NCBI GenBank assembly: GCA_002495905.1
Contig: DAHJ01000025.1
Location: 118,537 to 155,160, forward strand
DNA from: Thaumarchaeota archaeon UBA223
GTDB taxonomy: Archaea > Thermoproteota > Nitrososphaeria > Nitrososphaerales > UBA57
Reading direction: 5' to 3'
DNA length: 36,624 nucleotides
In this document: one piece after another, positions 1 through 8,817 of the stretch
Layout: the number at the start of each line of letters is the position of its first letter
Position numbering within the stretch: the stretch's first letter is position 1
Notes under the pieces: model-generated
The model's input: the letters and a program-made list of their open reading frames with translations, nothing else
Told to the model about the DNA's origin: nothing
Database searches by the model: none
Made by a program: the position numbers and the translations under genes

Positions 1-23
1 CTCCCAGGCTGAGCTACCTCGGC
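1..23 (-). tRNA. 5' part of a tRNA gene, cut by the window edge
   Basis: The reverse complement of these bases reads as a tRNA 5' half: a 7-base acceptor strand GCCGAGG, then TA, then the D-stem and D-loop GCTCAGCCTGGGAG with the conserved GG. The remainder lies outside the window, so the anticodon cannot be read. It points the same way as the tRNA-Gly gene about 65 bases further on. Confidence 0.75.
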
Positions 24-89
24 AGTGAATAAATTTCTATATTATAGAATATAATGTTTGCAATTTGTATATATTTTGATTTTTGAGAA

Positions 90-183
90 TGCGGTCGACG
101 GGATTTGAACCCGTGTTCCGGGGTTGGAAACCCCGTGTCCTAGACCAGGTTTTCCCCTAATTAAAGGACTGGACGACAACCGC
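90..183 (-). tRNA. tRNA-Gly(UCC) with an insertion (probable intron) in the D-loop
   Basis: The reverse complement folds as a tRNA. Acceptor GCGGTTG pairs with CGACCGC, the anticodon stem CGGGG/CCCCG closes the loop TTTCCAA with anticodon TCC (Gly), and the T-arm is ACGGG-TTCAAAT-CCCGT. D-stem GTCC/GGAC is intact but the D-loop is 30 bases instead of about 8 to 11. The roughly 19 extra bases lie between AGTC and GGTCTA (the conserved GG is kept after the insert). Archaeal tRNA introns are known at non-canonical positions, so this is most likely a small intron removed by the splicing endonuclease. I could not fix the exact cut sites from a bulge-helix-bulge fold. The CCA end is not encoded. 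Confidence 0.88.
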
Positions 184-217
184 TAGATTCTAAGAGATAT
201 TAGTAGATAAAAAATAT

Positions 218-874
218 TTATGAAAAATTAGGATTTTGTTTCTCGATTTCATATATGATTCTTGAACAGGCAGTATGTGATTCGAGATTGAAATTGCCGA
301 GAGATATTAGATCATCTACACAACCAAGAACGTTTTTTGAGAATGTTCCGTGAGAGAACCCCCCAATCAATAAAGTTGGATGTGATGAATTAATTATTGT
401 GTCAGACAAGTAATTCGATGAGAGAGTTTCTCCTTGGCGTGACAAGCCAACAACATGGTCAGATTTGATATCAGTAATAAGTTCAGAAAATGAAGATTCA
501 TAAATATTAATCAAAGGGTCGGATTTTTCGTCATTTACATAGTTAAAAAATAATTTTTCCAATAATCCAATAAAGCGATGATAAGATTTTGGCAACCGTA
601 CGCCAAAATTAAAATCAATTACATAATCAGAAATCGTATGTATGTAAAATTTGATTTGTTTTTCCAGGTACAAAGGAGTCGATGTGATTGAAAGAGAACT
701 CATATGTACAATATCAGGTCGTCCTCTTTTGTCGATATTATCAAGATTTTTCATAAGATGAGAATGATAGCTTTTATCAAGAAATGTGTGATTGTTACTA
801 CGAGATTTAGTTTTGAGTGTGTCGGGGACAAGTTCCAATGCAGATTCAGTCAATATTATGTTAAGATATTCCAC
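218..874 (-). CDS. nep1: Ribosome biogenesis SPOUT methyltransferase Nep1 (Emg1)
   Basis: The 218-residue product matches Nep1/Emg1, the SPOUT-fold enzyme that N1-methylates a pseudouridine in small-subunit rRNA and helps assemble the 30S subunit. Recognisable parts are the N-terminal strand MEYLNIILTESALELVP, the segment KRGRPDIVHMSSL (family signature for the substrate-binding face), VRLPKSYHRFIGLLEKL in the middle, and the knot region LIGGFSHGTFSKNVL followed by SLGNFNLESHTACSRIIYE, where S-adenosylmethionine binds. The length is usual for archaeal Nep1. The start is GTG. It runs opposite to rnp4 and eS19, which also serve RNA processing and translation, and lies next to tRNA-Gly. Confidence 0.93.
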   Translation of the reverse strand: MEYLNIILTESALELVPDTLKTKSRSNNHTFLDKSYHSHLMKNLDNIDKRGRPDIVHMSSLSITSTPLYLEKQIKFYIHTISDYVIDFNFGVRLPKSYHRFIGLLEKLFFNYVNDEKSDPLINIYESSFSELITDIKSDHVVGLSRQGETLSSNYLSDTIINSSHPTLLIGGFSHGTFSKNVLGCVDDLISLGNFNLESHTACSRIIYEIEKQNPNFS

Positions 875-918
875 AATGTATAAAAAATTCTTAATGTTAA
901 ATAGATTTTGTAGATTAA

Positions 919-1239
919 TTGAATATTAAGAAAAAAAAACGTCAGATAGCAGAGAATAGAGTAAATCATCTATCGGTTGAGATAGAGAAATCGTTAAAAC
1001 ATAGTCATAATCTTGCAGAAATCCAAGCGAAACAGGCTAGAGATTTTTCTAAAAAATTCAATATTAAATCAGGATTTTCACAAAGGATGTTATTTTGTCA
1101 TAAATGTAAGAGATTCATAGTACCTGGATTTAATTCAAGAATAAGACTTTCGAAGGTAAGGAAATCAGTAAATATCACATGTCTTCATTGTGGTTTTACT
1201 TACAGAAAGATAAGGAACAAGAGTCAAACCTATATATGA
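919..1239 (+). CDS. rnp4: RNase P protein component 4 (Rpp21)
   Basis: The 106-residue basic protein matches archaeal Rpp21/Rpr2, the zinc-ribbon subunit of RNase P that works with Rpp29 on the specificity domain of the RNA to trim tRNA 5' ends. It shows an N-terminal helical region (IAENRVNHLSVEIEKSL and a second amphipathic helix) and then a four-cysteine zinc ribbon, CHKC at about residues 60-63 and CLHC at about 88-91, followed by a basic tail. The start is TTG, since no ATG fits the N-terminal helix. The gene precedes eS19 by 11 bases on the same strand and is probably cotranscribed with it. Confidence 0.92.
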   Translation: MNIKKKKRQIAENRVNHLSVEIEKSLKHSHNLAEIQAKQARDFSKKFNIKSGFSQRMLFCHKCKRFIVPGFNSRIRLSKVRKSVNITCLHCGFTYRKIRNKSQTYI

Positions 1240-1250
1240 TATAAATTATT

Positions 1251-1718
1251 GTGAATCTGAATTTGACAAACGTGAATGAAGTACCAGCAGATAAGTTGAT
1301 AGAAACATTAGCAAATAAGCTAAAGGAAGAAAATATAGTTAAGCCTCCTGAATGGTCAGAATTTGTCAAAACAGGATCTCATGCAGAAAGACCACCACAA
1401 AATGATGATTGGTGGTATGAAAGATGTGCGTCATTATTAAGAAAAGTCTATTTACATGGACCAATAGGATTATCAGACTTGCAAGATTTTTATGGAGGTA
1501 AAAAGAAAATTAAATTCGCAAAAAGACATCAAAGAAGTGCAGGACAATCAGCAATTAGAAAACCGTTACAACAATTAGAATCAGCAGGTTTTATTGAGAA
1601 AAAAGAACTGAAAGGAAGAATTATTTCAGGAAAAGGTATGAGTTTGATTGATAAAACTAGTGCAGTAATATTAAAAGAATTAGCAGAAAATAATTCAGAA
1701 TTAAAAAGATACGTATAA
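1251..1718 (+). CDS. rps19e: 30S ribosomal protein eS19
   Basis: The 155-residue product is the archaeal/eukaryotic small-subunit protein eS19. Diagnostic segments are PPEWSEFVKTGSHAERPP, DDWWYERCASLLRKVYLHGP, the basic KRHQRSAGQSAIRKPLQQLE (winged-helix recognition segment) and GFIEKKELKGRIISGKGMS. eS19 sits on the head of the small subunit and is needed for late 30S maturation. The length is normal and the start is GTG. It lies 11 bases downstream of rnp4. Confidence 0.96.
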   Translation: MNLNLTNVNEVPADKLIETLANKLKEENIVKPPEWSEFVKTGSHAERPPQNDDWWYERCASLLRKVYLHGPIGLSDLQDFYGGKKKIKFAKRHQRSAGQSAIRKPLQQLESAGFIEKKELKGRIISGKGMSLIDKTSAVILKELAENNSELKRYV

Positions 1719-1779
1719 TGTTTTACGCAGGTTTATTAGTTAACGAATTTAAACTAATGATTAATCAAGAGGATAATCA

Positions 1780-2409
1780 TTGTTAGCAATATTTGATACA
1801 GAAGGAGTTTTAATTGATGGTGAATTTTTACCAGAATTAGCTAAAGTAGTTGGAAAAGAAGAAGAAATTTGGGAAATAACTAAGAAAGGAATCAGTGGAG
1901 AGATAGAATGGGAAAAAGGTCTAATAGAAAGGATTAATGAATTGAAAGGAGTATCGTATAACGATTGTAAAAGAGTGTCTGATGATATGCCCATCATGAA
2001 TGGCGCAAAAGAAACATTTGATGAATTACGAAGGTTAGGATTTAAGACGTTAACAGTATCAGGTGGACCAGATATTTTAATTGATAGAATTAAAGAAGAA
2101 TTACATATAGATTATGCATTTTCGAATAAATTGATTTTTAACGAGGAGAAATTAGAAGGAGTAGAAGTGATAGTAGGATCAGACAAGACAGTACCGATAA
2201 AAGGTACATTAGAAATGATGGATGAGAAGAAAGATGATATTGTAATAACAGTTGATGGTGCCAATGACATAAAATTATTTGATTTAGCAGGGCTAAGAAT
2301 CTCTTTCAATGGAACAAAACTAATCAATGAGAAATCAGATTCAATTGTGAATAAAAAGGATTTAAAAGAAATTTTACCCATTATTAAAGAGAAATTTAAC
2401 TTAAATTAG
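1780..2409 (+). CDS. HAD-superfamily phosphatase, phosphoserine-phosphatase-like
   Basis: The 209-residue protein has the HAD Rossmann fold in the SerB-like (IB) arrangement: motif I FDTEGVLIDGEFL at residues 5-17, an alpha-helical cap, motif II TLTVSGGPD at about 91-99, a conserved lysine region near 135-150, and motif III VITVDGANDIKLF at about 156-168. Motif I normally reads DxDGT. Here the second aspartate, the general acid/base, is a glutamate (DTEGV). I recall similar DxEGV forms in archaeal relatives. Substrate is not certain; phosphoserine is the default for the family. The TTG start follows an AAGAGGAT sequence, one of the few Shine-Dalgarno-like sites here. It converges on carB, whose stop is only 4 bases away. 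Confidence 0.8.
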   Translation: MLAIFDTEGVLIDGEFLPELAKVVGKEEEIWEITKKGISGEIEWEKGLIERINELKGVSYNDCKRVSDDMPIMNGAKETFDELRRLGFKTLTVSGGPDILIDRIKEELHIDYAFSNKLIFNEEKLEGVEVIVGSDKTVPIKGTLEMMDEKKDDIVITVDGANDIKLFDLAGLRISFNGTKLINEKSDSIVNKKDLKEILPIIKEKFNLN

Positions 2410-2413
2410 CAAT

Positions 2414-5400
2414 TTATTGTTTAGCAGTTTGCATAATTGTAAGTTTATTTTCGTTGAGCCAATCAATTCCATCTACAAAAACTTCAGCAAGTTCTATTGT
2501 TGTAATAACTGGAATGCCTAATTCAACTGCTTTTCGTCGTATTAAATATTCATCTTCTATTATTGAATCAGCATTAGTAGAAGATTTAATCATTGGAATA
2601 TTAATAATTAAATCAAATTCGCGTTTAATTAAATAATCTTCTAGATTAGGTTTTCTTTCATATTCGCCAATTTTGTAAAGTGCAATAGAATCAATATTAT
2701 TAGAATCAAGAAAATCAGCAGTATGTTCAGTAGCAAATGTCTTAAAACCAAGTTTAGAGAATTTTTTAATAACAGGTAAGAGTTTTTGTTTTTTCTCTGT
2801 ACCTCCGATACTTACGAGAATACTACCGTTTTTACGTGGGATATTATAACCAGCAGAGATAAGTGATTTAAGAAAAGCGTCATAGAAATTTTTTCCAAAG
2901 CATGCAACCTCTCCAGTAGATTGCATTTCAACCCCAAGATTTGGATCTGCGCCATCCAATTGCATAAAAGAAAATTGAGGAACTTTTACGCCAACAGATT
3001 GAATATTACGATAATTATGAAAACTAGAAGAAATTGTCTTCCCCAATATTGCAGAAGCGGCCATTTGCATAAGGTTAACACCACTATATTTTGAAACAAA
3101 AGGCATTGAACGAGAGGCTCGGAGATTACACTCAATAACAGAAACAGATCCGTCTTTAACGATAAATTGTGTGTTAAATGGACCTTTAATTTTTAGTTGT
3201 TTTGCAATTTTATTCGTGTAATCTATAATCAATGCTTCTTCACTAGGATCCAAAGTTCGAGGAGGAATAGTCATTATTGCATCGCCCGAATGTACACCTG
3301 CTTTTTCTATATGTTCAAGAATTGCTCCAATAAAGACATTATCTCCATCAGATACAGCGTCAACTTCAATTTCGCGAGCATCTTGAATGAATTTACTGAC
3401 AACAACCGGATAATCAGCATTAACTTTAGCGGCATCTTCAAGAAAAGTTTTAAGATTATCATCAGTCCAAATAACTCTCATTGCAGCACCACTTAGAACA
3501 TAAGAAGGTCTTACAAGAAGAGGATATTTTTGTTCTTTAGCAAATTCATATGCAGTATCCAAAGAACTAAACGTTTGCCAAGATGGTTGTGAGACACCAA
3601 TCTCATCCAATAGTGCACTAAATTTTTCACGATTCTCAGCGCGATCAATATTGGAACTAGAAGTTCCAAATAATTTTATGTCATATTTTTGTAATTTGTT
3701 AACAAGATTATTTGCAATTTGTCCTCCGACACATGCAACAAGACCATCAGGTTGTTCTTTATCATAAATATCCAGAACCCGTTCGAGAGTAATTTCTTCA
3801 AAATATAAACTATCGCTCATATCATAATCAGTAGAAACGGTTTCAGGATTACAATTTACTACTACGATATCATAACCGCGTTCTTTTAATGCCCATACCA
3901 TGTTCATGGTAGACCAATCAAATTCAACCGAACTACCTATTCTATAAGTACCTGCACCAAGAACGATTAGTTTTTTCTTATTAGATGGTATAACATCGTC
4001 AGTAGAACCATCATAAGTTATGTACAAATAGTTTGTTTGTGCTGGCCATTCGGCCGCAAGAGTATCAATCTGCTTAGTTCTAGGCAGAATACCATAATTA
4101 GTTCGAATTTCACGAATCTCAGATTCCTCTTTATCAAGATAAAGAGATAATTGTTTATCAGAGAACCCTTTCTTCTTGGCATCAAGAATAATTGATTTAT
4201 CAATTAGAGTAGGGTTTTTCAATAATTTACGTTCAATATCTACAACATTATTGATTTTATCAACAAACCATTTGTCAATGGTAGATATTCTTGAGATCTC
4301 CTCAGGCGACATATTGGAACGAAGAGATTCAACTACATGAAAGAGAATTTCGTCACTAAAGTGAACAAGATTATCTTCAAGTGTTTCAGGGTCAGAATCA
4401 GAATGGAAATCAGGTTGACATAAACCTAATTTATCGATATCGACCATACGAATAGCCTTTTGAAGAGCTTCTTCGAAAGTACTTCCAATTGACATAATTT
4501 CTCCAACTGATTTCATTTGAGTTCCAATTTTTCTTGATACGTTCTCAAACTTTTTGAGATCCCATCGAGGCATTTTGACTACTAGATAATCAAGAGATGG
4601 TTCAAAACAAGCAGTAGTCACACCAGTAACTTGATTGAAAAGTTCAGGAAGAGTTTTACCTAGTACAACTTTAGCAGCAAGATAAGCCAATGGATATCCA
4701 GTTGCTTTAGATGCAAGTGCAGAAGAACGAGACAATCTTGCATTAATTTCAATTACATTGTAATCTTCAGAGTTAGGATCTAAAGAGAATTGTACATTAC
4801 ATTCGCCAACAATTTCACATGCAGTAGCAGCTTTAATAGCAATTTCTCGGAGTTTATGATATTCTCTATTTGTAATTGTTTGCGATGGAGCTACAACAAT
4901 ATTATCGCCGGTGTGTACTTTCATTCCAAGAACATTTTCCATATTACAAACTGTAACACAATTACCTTCTGAATCGCGCATTATTTCATATTCTATCTGT
5001 TTCCATTCTCCAAGATATTCTTCAATCAAAACTTGTTTAGTAAGACTATTGGCAATTCCTTTAATAACAATCTCGTCAAGTTCATATTCATTATGTGCAA
5101 CACCGCCACCTTTACCGCCCAAAGTATAAGCAGCACGAATCATAACAGGATAGCCAAGTTCTTTGACTAATTCTTTAGCTTCGTCAAGAGAATATACGGC
5201 ACGACTTTTTGGAGTATCAATACCTGATTCAGTCATCTTTTGTTTGAAAAGGTCTCGATCTTCGGTGATTTCAATACCGCGAATTTTAGTTCCTAATACC
5301 TTAACATTGTACTTTGACAATATTCCTTGCTTGTCGAGTTGAATTCCACAATTTAATGCAGTTTGACCGCCAAAACTTAGAAGTATAGCATCAGGTCTTT

Positions 5401-5635
5401 CTTTTTCAATGACTTTAGTAACGAATTCAGGAACTACTGGAATAGAATATACTTTGGGGCAAATACGTGAATCAGTTTGAATTGTAGCAATATTAGGATT
5501 AACTAATACAGAATCAATTCCTTCCTCTTTGAGAGCTTTAATACATTGACTACCTGAATAGTCGAATTCTCCTGCTTCACCAATCTTAATTGCGCCACTG
5601 CCAAGAACAAGAATTTTTTTGATTTTATCGCTCAA
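2414..5635 (-). CDS. carB: Carbamoyl-phosphate synthase large subunit
   Basis: The 1073-residue product is full-length CarB, which makes carbamoyl phosphate from bicarbonate, ammonia (from the CarA glutaminase) and two ATP for pyrimidine and arginine synthesis. Two homologous halves are visible. The first begins KKILVLGSGAIKIGEAGEFD and carries an ATP-grasp domain (AAYTLGGKGGGVAHN, VIEINARLSRSSALASKATG). The second begins KKLIVLGAGTYRIGSSVEFD and has its own ATP-grasp (VRPSYVLSGAAMRV, VIECNLRASRSMPFVSK). The last roughly 130 residues form an MGS-like allosteric domain. The start is TTG and overlaps the carA stop in the sequence TTGA, so translation is probably coupled. Confidence 0.98.
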   Translation of the reverse strand: MSDKIKKILVLGSGAIKIGEAGEFDYSGSQCIKALKEEGIDSVLVNPNIATIQTDSRICPKVYSIPVVPEFVTKVIEKERPDAILLSFGGQTALNCGIQLDKQGILSKYNVKVLGTKIRGIEITEDRDLFKQKMTESGIDTPKSRAVYSLDEAKELVKELGYPVMIRAAYTLGGKGGGVAHNEYELDEIVIKGIANSLTKQVLIEEYLGEWKQIEYEIMRDSEGNCVTVCNMENVLGMKVHTGDNIVVAPSQTITNREYHKLREIAIKAATACEIVGECNVQFSLDPNSEDYNVIEINARLSRSSALASKATGYPLAYLAAKVVLGKTLPELFNQVTGVTTACFEPSLDYLVVKMPRWDLKKFENVSRKIGTQMKSVGEIMSIGSTFEEALQKAIRMVDIDKLGLCQPDFHSDSDPETLEDNLVHFSDEILFHVVESLRSNMSPEEISRISTIDKWFVDKINNVVDIERKLLKNPTLIDKSIILDAKKKGFSDKQLSLYLDKEESEIREIRTNYGILPRTKQIDTLAAEWPAQTNYLYITYDGSTDDVIPSNKKKLIVLGAGTYRIGSSVEFDWSTMNMVWALKERGYDIVVVNCNPETVSTDYDMSDSLYFEEITLERVLDIYDKEQPDGLVACVGGQIANNLVNKLQKYDIKLFGTSSSNIDRAENREKFSALLDEIGVSQPSWQTFSSLDTAYEFAKEQKYPLLVRPSYVLSGAAMRVIWTDDNLKTFLEDAAKVNADYPVVVSKFIQDAREIEVDAVSDGDNVFIGAILEHIEKAGVHSGDAIMTIPPRTLDPSEEALIIDYTNKIAKQLKIKGPFNTQFIVKDGSVSVIECNLRASRSMPFVSKYSGVNLMQMAASAILGKTISSSFHNYRNIQSVGVKVPQFSFMQLDGADPNLGVEMQSTGEVACFGKNFYDAFLKSLISAGYNIPRKNGSILVSIGGTEKKQKLLPVIKKFSKLGFKTFATEHTADFLDSNNIDSIALYKIGEYERKPNLEDYLIKREFDLIINIPMIKSSTNADSIIEDEYLIRRKAVELGIPVITTIELAEVFVDGIDWLNENKLTIMQTAKQ

Positions 5636-6762
5636 TTTGAATCACCAACAACCATGTTAAAGAATTCATCAAAAACATAAGAAGTATCATAAGGACCAGG
5701 ATGTGCTTCGGGATGGAATTGTACTGCAATACAAGAATGATTAATATGTCTGACACCTTCTAAAGAATTATCATCAAGATTAACAAACCAAGGTTTAAGA
5801 TCTGTTTTAGATAAAGAATCTATATCAACGGCGTATCCATGATTTTGACTAGTTACATAGCTTCGGCCACTAATCAAATCTTTACAAGATTTATTTTGAC
5901 CTCGGTGTCCATATTGTAATTTATAAGTTGATGCACCAAGTGAAAGTGAAATTAATTGGTGGCCTAAACATATTCCCAAAGTAGGAATTGGAGAATTACA
6001 GATTTGTTTAATTGTATCAAGATAATCGGTGCAACGTTGAGGGTCTCCTGGTCCATTACTAATAATTATTCCTTTAGGATTATATTCCATTATTTGATCA
6101 AGATTATAATTATATGGAACGACAGTGGCAGAATAATTTCTTTTCAATACATTCCTTAGGATGCCATTTTTTACTCCGAAATCTAGGATTACAATCATAT
6201 CGTCACTATTTCCGTAGGTTTGAGGAGAAGGAGTACTTACGTTTTTAAAAAATTCAAAAGTGTCATAAGATTTGGCATTACTTAGAACAGAATCAGGGTT
6301 GATAGAATTATTTGGATCGTAGCTAATAGCACCCATCATAACGCCCGATTCTCTAATTTTCAAGGTAAGACTTCTAGTATCAATATTAGAAATTCCAGTT
6401 ATTTCTTCGGATTTAAGCCATTCATCAAATGTTTTGGTAGAACTCCAATGATTTGGAGAAGTACATAATTCGTTTACAATAACACCACTAGGTTGAATCT
6501 TAGAGGATTCAAAGTGAGCAGGAAGAGAATATTCATCACAATTAGAATAATCAGGAACTCCATAATTACCAATCAAAGGATAAGTAAAGGACAAAAGTTG
6601 ACCACCAAATGAAGGATCGGTAAGAGACTCAGTATAACCAACCATACCTGTAGTAAATACTACTTCGCCAACAACGGTAGATGGTTTTCCAAAACCGGTT
6701 CCATGAAATTTGCTACCATCTTCTAGCATTAACACAGCATCATATTCCAAAGAATTATTCAT
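5632..6762 (-). CDS. carA: Carbamoyl-phosphate synthase small (glutaminase) subunit
   Basis: The 376-residue protein is CarA, the class I glutamine amidotransferase that feeds ammonia through a tunnel to CarB. The N-terminal domain is typical (LEDGSKFHGTGFG, GEVVFTTGMVGYTESLTDPS). The C-terminal glutaminase domain has GPGDPQRC, the nucleophile motif LGICLGHQL with the cysteine near residue 265, and the catalytic His-Glu in VQFHPEAHPGP. All expected active-site residues are present. It is the first gene of the carAB unit and overlaps carB by 4 bases. Confidence 0.98.
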   Translation of the reverse strand: MNNSLEYDAVLMLEDGSKFHGTGFGKPSTVVGEVVFTTGMVGYTESLTDPSFGGQLLSFTYPLIGNYGVPDYSNCDEYSLPAHFESSKIQPSGVIVNELCTSPNHWSSTKTFDEWLKSEEITGISNIDTRSLTLKIRESGVMMGAISYDPNNSINPDSVLSNAKSYDTFEFFKNVSTPSPQTYGNSDDMIVILDFGVKNGILRNVLKRNYSATVVPYNYNLDQIMEYNPKGIIISNGPGDPQRCTDYLDTIKQICNSPIPTLGICLGHQLISLSLGASTYKLQYGHRGQNKSCKDLISGRSYVTSQNHGYAVDIDSLSKTDLKPWFVNLDDNSLEGVRHINHSCIAVQFHPEAHPGPYDTSYVFDEFFNMVVGDSN

Positions 6763-6796
6763 TAAGAATTAAAACAACAGTACGAATATAAGAATT

Positions 6797-8050
6797 TTAT
6801 TTTGAATCAGCAGTTAATCTCAACAGAATTGGACTAACAATAGTAGTAACCATTATTACTCCCATAAGAACTGCATAAGAATAACTATCAATTAATCCGG
6901 ATGCATAACCTATTCCGGCAACAACAATTCCAACTTCTCCACGTGAAGCCATTCCAATACCTATACGCTGAGCTTTAATTCTGCTACGTAAGAATACATA
7001 ACCCGGAATACCACAACCAAGTAATTTTCCAACCATTGCAAGTGCAAGTATTAAACCAAATGCAAATAGATCAATTCCAATAATTTCTGCAAGATTAATT
7101 TGTGCGCCAACATATGCAAAGAATAATGGTGCAAAAATAATGCGTATATGGTTATTGAATATTTCAATTTGATGTTTATAACGAGAACCTGCTACTGCCA
7201 TTCCTGCAGCAAATGTTCCAACAATAGGAGAAAGACCCATGTAATATGCAATTGCACCCCATACAAGAATTATGAATATCGCAAGTGTTTCAAGAGTAGA
7301 TGGAGATTGAGGATGTTTCTCTGAGTCCTCAGTTAATTTAAGTTCTCCAGTAAGGTTAGTCACGAAATCGAGAAATTTAGGTAAGAAATAAACTGAACCC
7401 AATAATAAAGCAATCCAAAGAGATAGAGTAAGTACAGTAGTAGATAAGATACTGGCAATTCCAGGGATAATACCCGTACTGCCAATTGCAAGAACCACTC
7501 CAAGAACAGTTAAACCAAGTACGTCGTCTACCACTGCAGCATAGACCATGATTTGAGATTCAACATTTTTGAGTTGGTCTAGTTCTTCAAGAGTTCTTAT
7601 TGTAATAGCAATACTAGTAGCAGTAAGAGCTGCACCAATAAGAAGAGATTCAGTAGATGAAAAACCGACAAAAATACTTCCATAATAACCAAGGATAAAA
7701 GGAATAACTACACCAGCAGTTCCAATAACAAATGCAGGAAGTCCTGCCTTTCTAAATTGTTTAAATGTAAATTCTAATCCAGCGCTAAAGAGGAGTATCA
7801 TACCTCCAATTTCAAAGAAAGTTTCAAGAACAAAGTTTTCATTAACAGGACCTGAAAAGAGAGGTTCTCCTGCTAAGACAATAAGACCACCAATTGCAAA
7901 GGGACCAAAGATAACACCTGCAAGTATTTCTCCAATTACTTCTGGGAGTTTTATTCTTTTAAAAATTAGAGCAAATATTTTTGCAGTAACAATCAATAAA
8001 CTAATAGCCAGAATTGTAGTAATTGGGTTGAAAGTGGACAATTTATACAA
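6797..8050 (-). CDS. Cation/proton antiporter, CPA2 (Kef/NapA) family
   Basis: The 417-residue protein is very hydrophobic, with about 12 to 13 membrane segments and no soluble C-terminal domain. Family signatures are LPEVIGEILAGVIFGP near the N-terminus, LLFSAGLEF, and VVDDVLGLTVLG at about residues 169-180, where paired aspartates are the ion-binding site in electrogenic CPA2 exchangers such as NapA. The end carries ASRGEVGIVVAGIG. It probably exchanges Na+ or K+ for protons across the cell membrane; the ion cannot be told from sequence. The start appears to be TTG, with an AT-rich box (TTTAAATATAAAATA) about 28 bases upstream suggesting its own leaderless promoter. Confidence 0.92.
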   Translation of the reverse strand: MYKLSTFNPITTILAISLLIVTAKIFALIFKRIKLPEVIGEILAGVIFGPFAIGGLIVLAGEPLFSGPVNENFVLETFFEIGGMILLFSAGLEFTFKQFRKAGLPAFVIGTAGVVIPFILGYYGSIFVGFSSTESLLIGAALTATSIAITIRTLEELDQLKNVESQIMVYAAVVDDVLGLTVLGVVLAIGSTGIIPGIASILSTTVLTLSLWIALLLGSVYFLPKFLDFVTNLTGELKLTEDSEKHPQSPSTLETLAIFIILVWGAIAYYMGLSPIVGTFAAGMAVAGSRYKHQIEIFNNHIRIIFAPLFFAYVGAQINLAEIIGIDLFAFGLILALAMVGKLLGCGIPGYVFLRSRIKAQRIGIGMASRGEVGIVVAGIGYASGLIDSYSYAVLMGVIMVTTIVSPILLRLTADSK

Positions 8051-8092
8051 TTAATAGAAATAATATTTTATATTTAAATTAATAACAAAATG

Positions 8093-8806
8093 TCAAGAAA
8101 TAGTTTTTTTCTCATGAATATCATAATCATGGTCATCAATATTGCCGTCTTTGACAGTAATGACACGAGAACATCTCATAGCAACTTCAGGATCATGAGT
8201 GACTAGAATAATAGTTTTTCCAACTTCTTTATTAAGATTAGATAATAAATCAATGATAGATTTTGAGGTTTTAGTATCTAGGTTACCTGTAGGCTCGTCT
8301 CCAAGGATTATAGGAGGATCTACAGAAAGAGCTCTAGCAATAGCAACTCTTTGTTGTTGTCCGCCACTAAGTTGATTAGGGTTATTTTTCCAGCGATCCT
8401 CTAGACCAACCATCTTAAGCATTTCATAGGCACGTTTTTTCCTTTCGGCAGGTCCTACGCCAAGAATAGATAAAGGAAGCTCCACATTTGCTAAAGCAGA
8501 AAATCTAGAAATTAGATTAAATGATTGGAAAATAAATCCAATTTTTTTATTTCTCAATAATGCCAAACCAGCAGAATTAAGAGTAGTAGTTTCAATACCA
8601 TCAATTTGGATTTTACCCGACGTTGGAGAGTCGAGTGCACCGATAAGGTTCAATAAAGTAGATTTGCCACTGCCAGAAGGACCCATAATTGCAATAAATT
8701 CTCCAGAATTAATTTTAATTTCTACATTATCCAGAGCAACAGTATCTAAACCACCGCCCGAATATACTTTCCTTAGAGATTCAGTTTGTAATATTGCTGA
8801 AGACAA
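8093..8806 (-). CDS. ABC transporter ATP-binding protein, LolD/MacB type
   Basis: The 237-residue protein is a complete ABC ATPase. It shows the Walker A motif GPSGSGKST (residues 42-50), the Q-loop FQSFNLI, the signature LSGGQQQRVAIARAL, Walker B IILGDEPTGNLD, and the H-loop VTHD. The GNLD and FQSFNL variants are typical of the LolD/MacB/FtsE group, which works with FtsX/MacB-type permeases on lipoproteins, envelope factors or small molecules. No permease is encoded next to it. Instead it starts (TTG) 11 bases after the stop of the large secreted protein upstream, so the two are almost certainly one operon. Confidence 0.93.
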   Translation of the reverse strand: MSSAILQTESLRKVYSGGGLDTVALDNVEIKINSGEFIAIMGPSGSGKSTLLNLIGALDSPTSGKIQIDGIETTTLNSAGLALLRNKKIGFIFQSFNLISRFSALANVELPLSILGVGPAERKKRAYEMLKMVGLEDRWKNNPNQLSGGQQQRVAIARALSVDPPIILGDEPTGNLDTKTSKSIIDLLSNLNKEVGKTIILVTHDPEVAMRCSRVITVKDGNIDDHDYDIHEKKTIS

Positions 8807-8817
8807 TGTAACTATAC

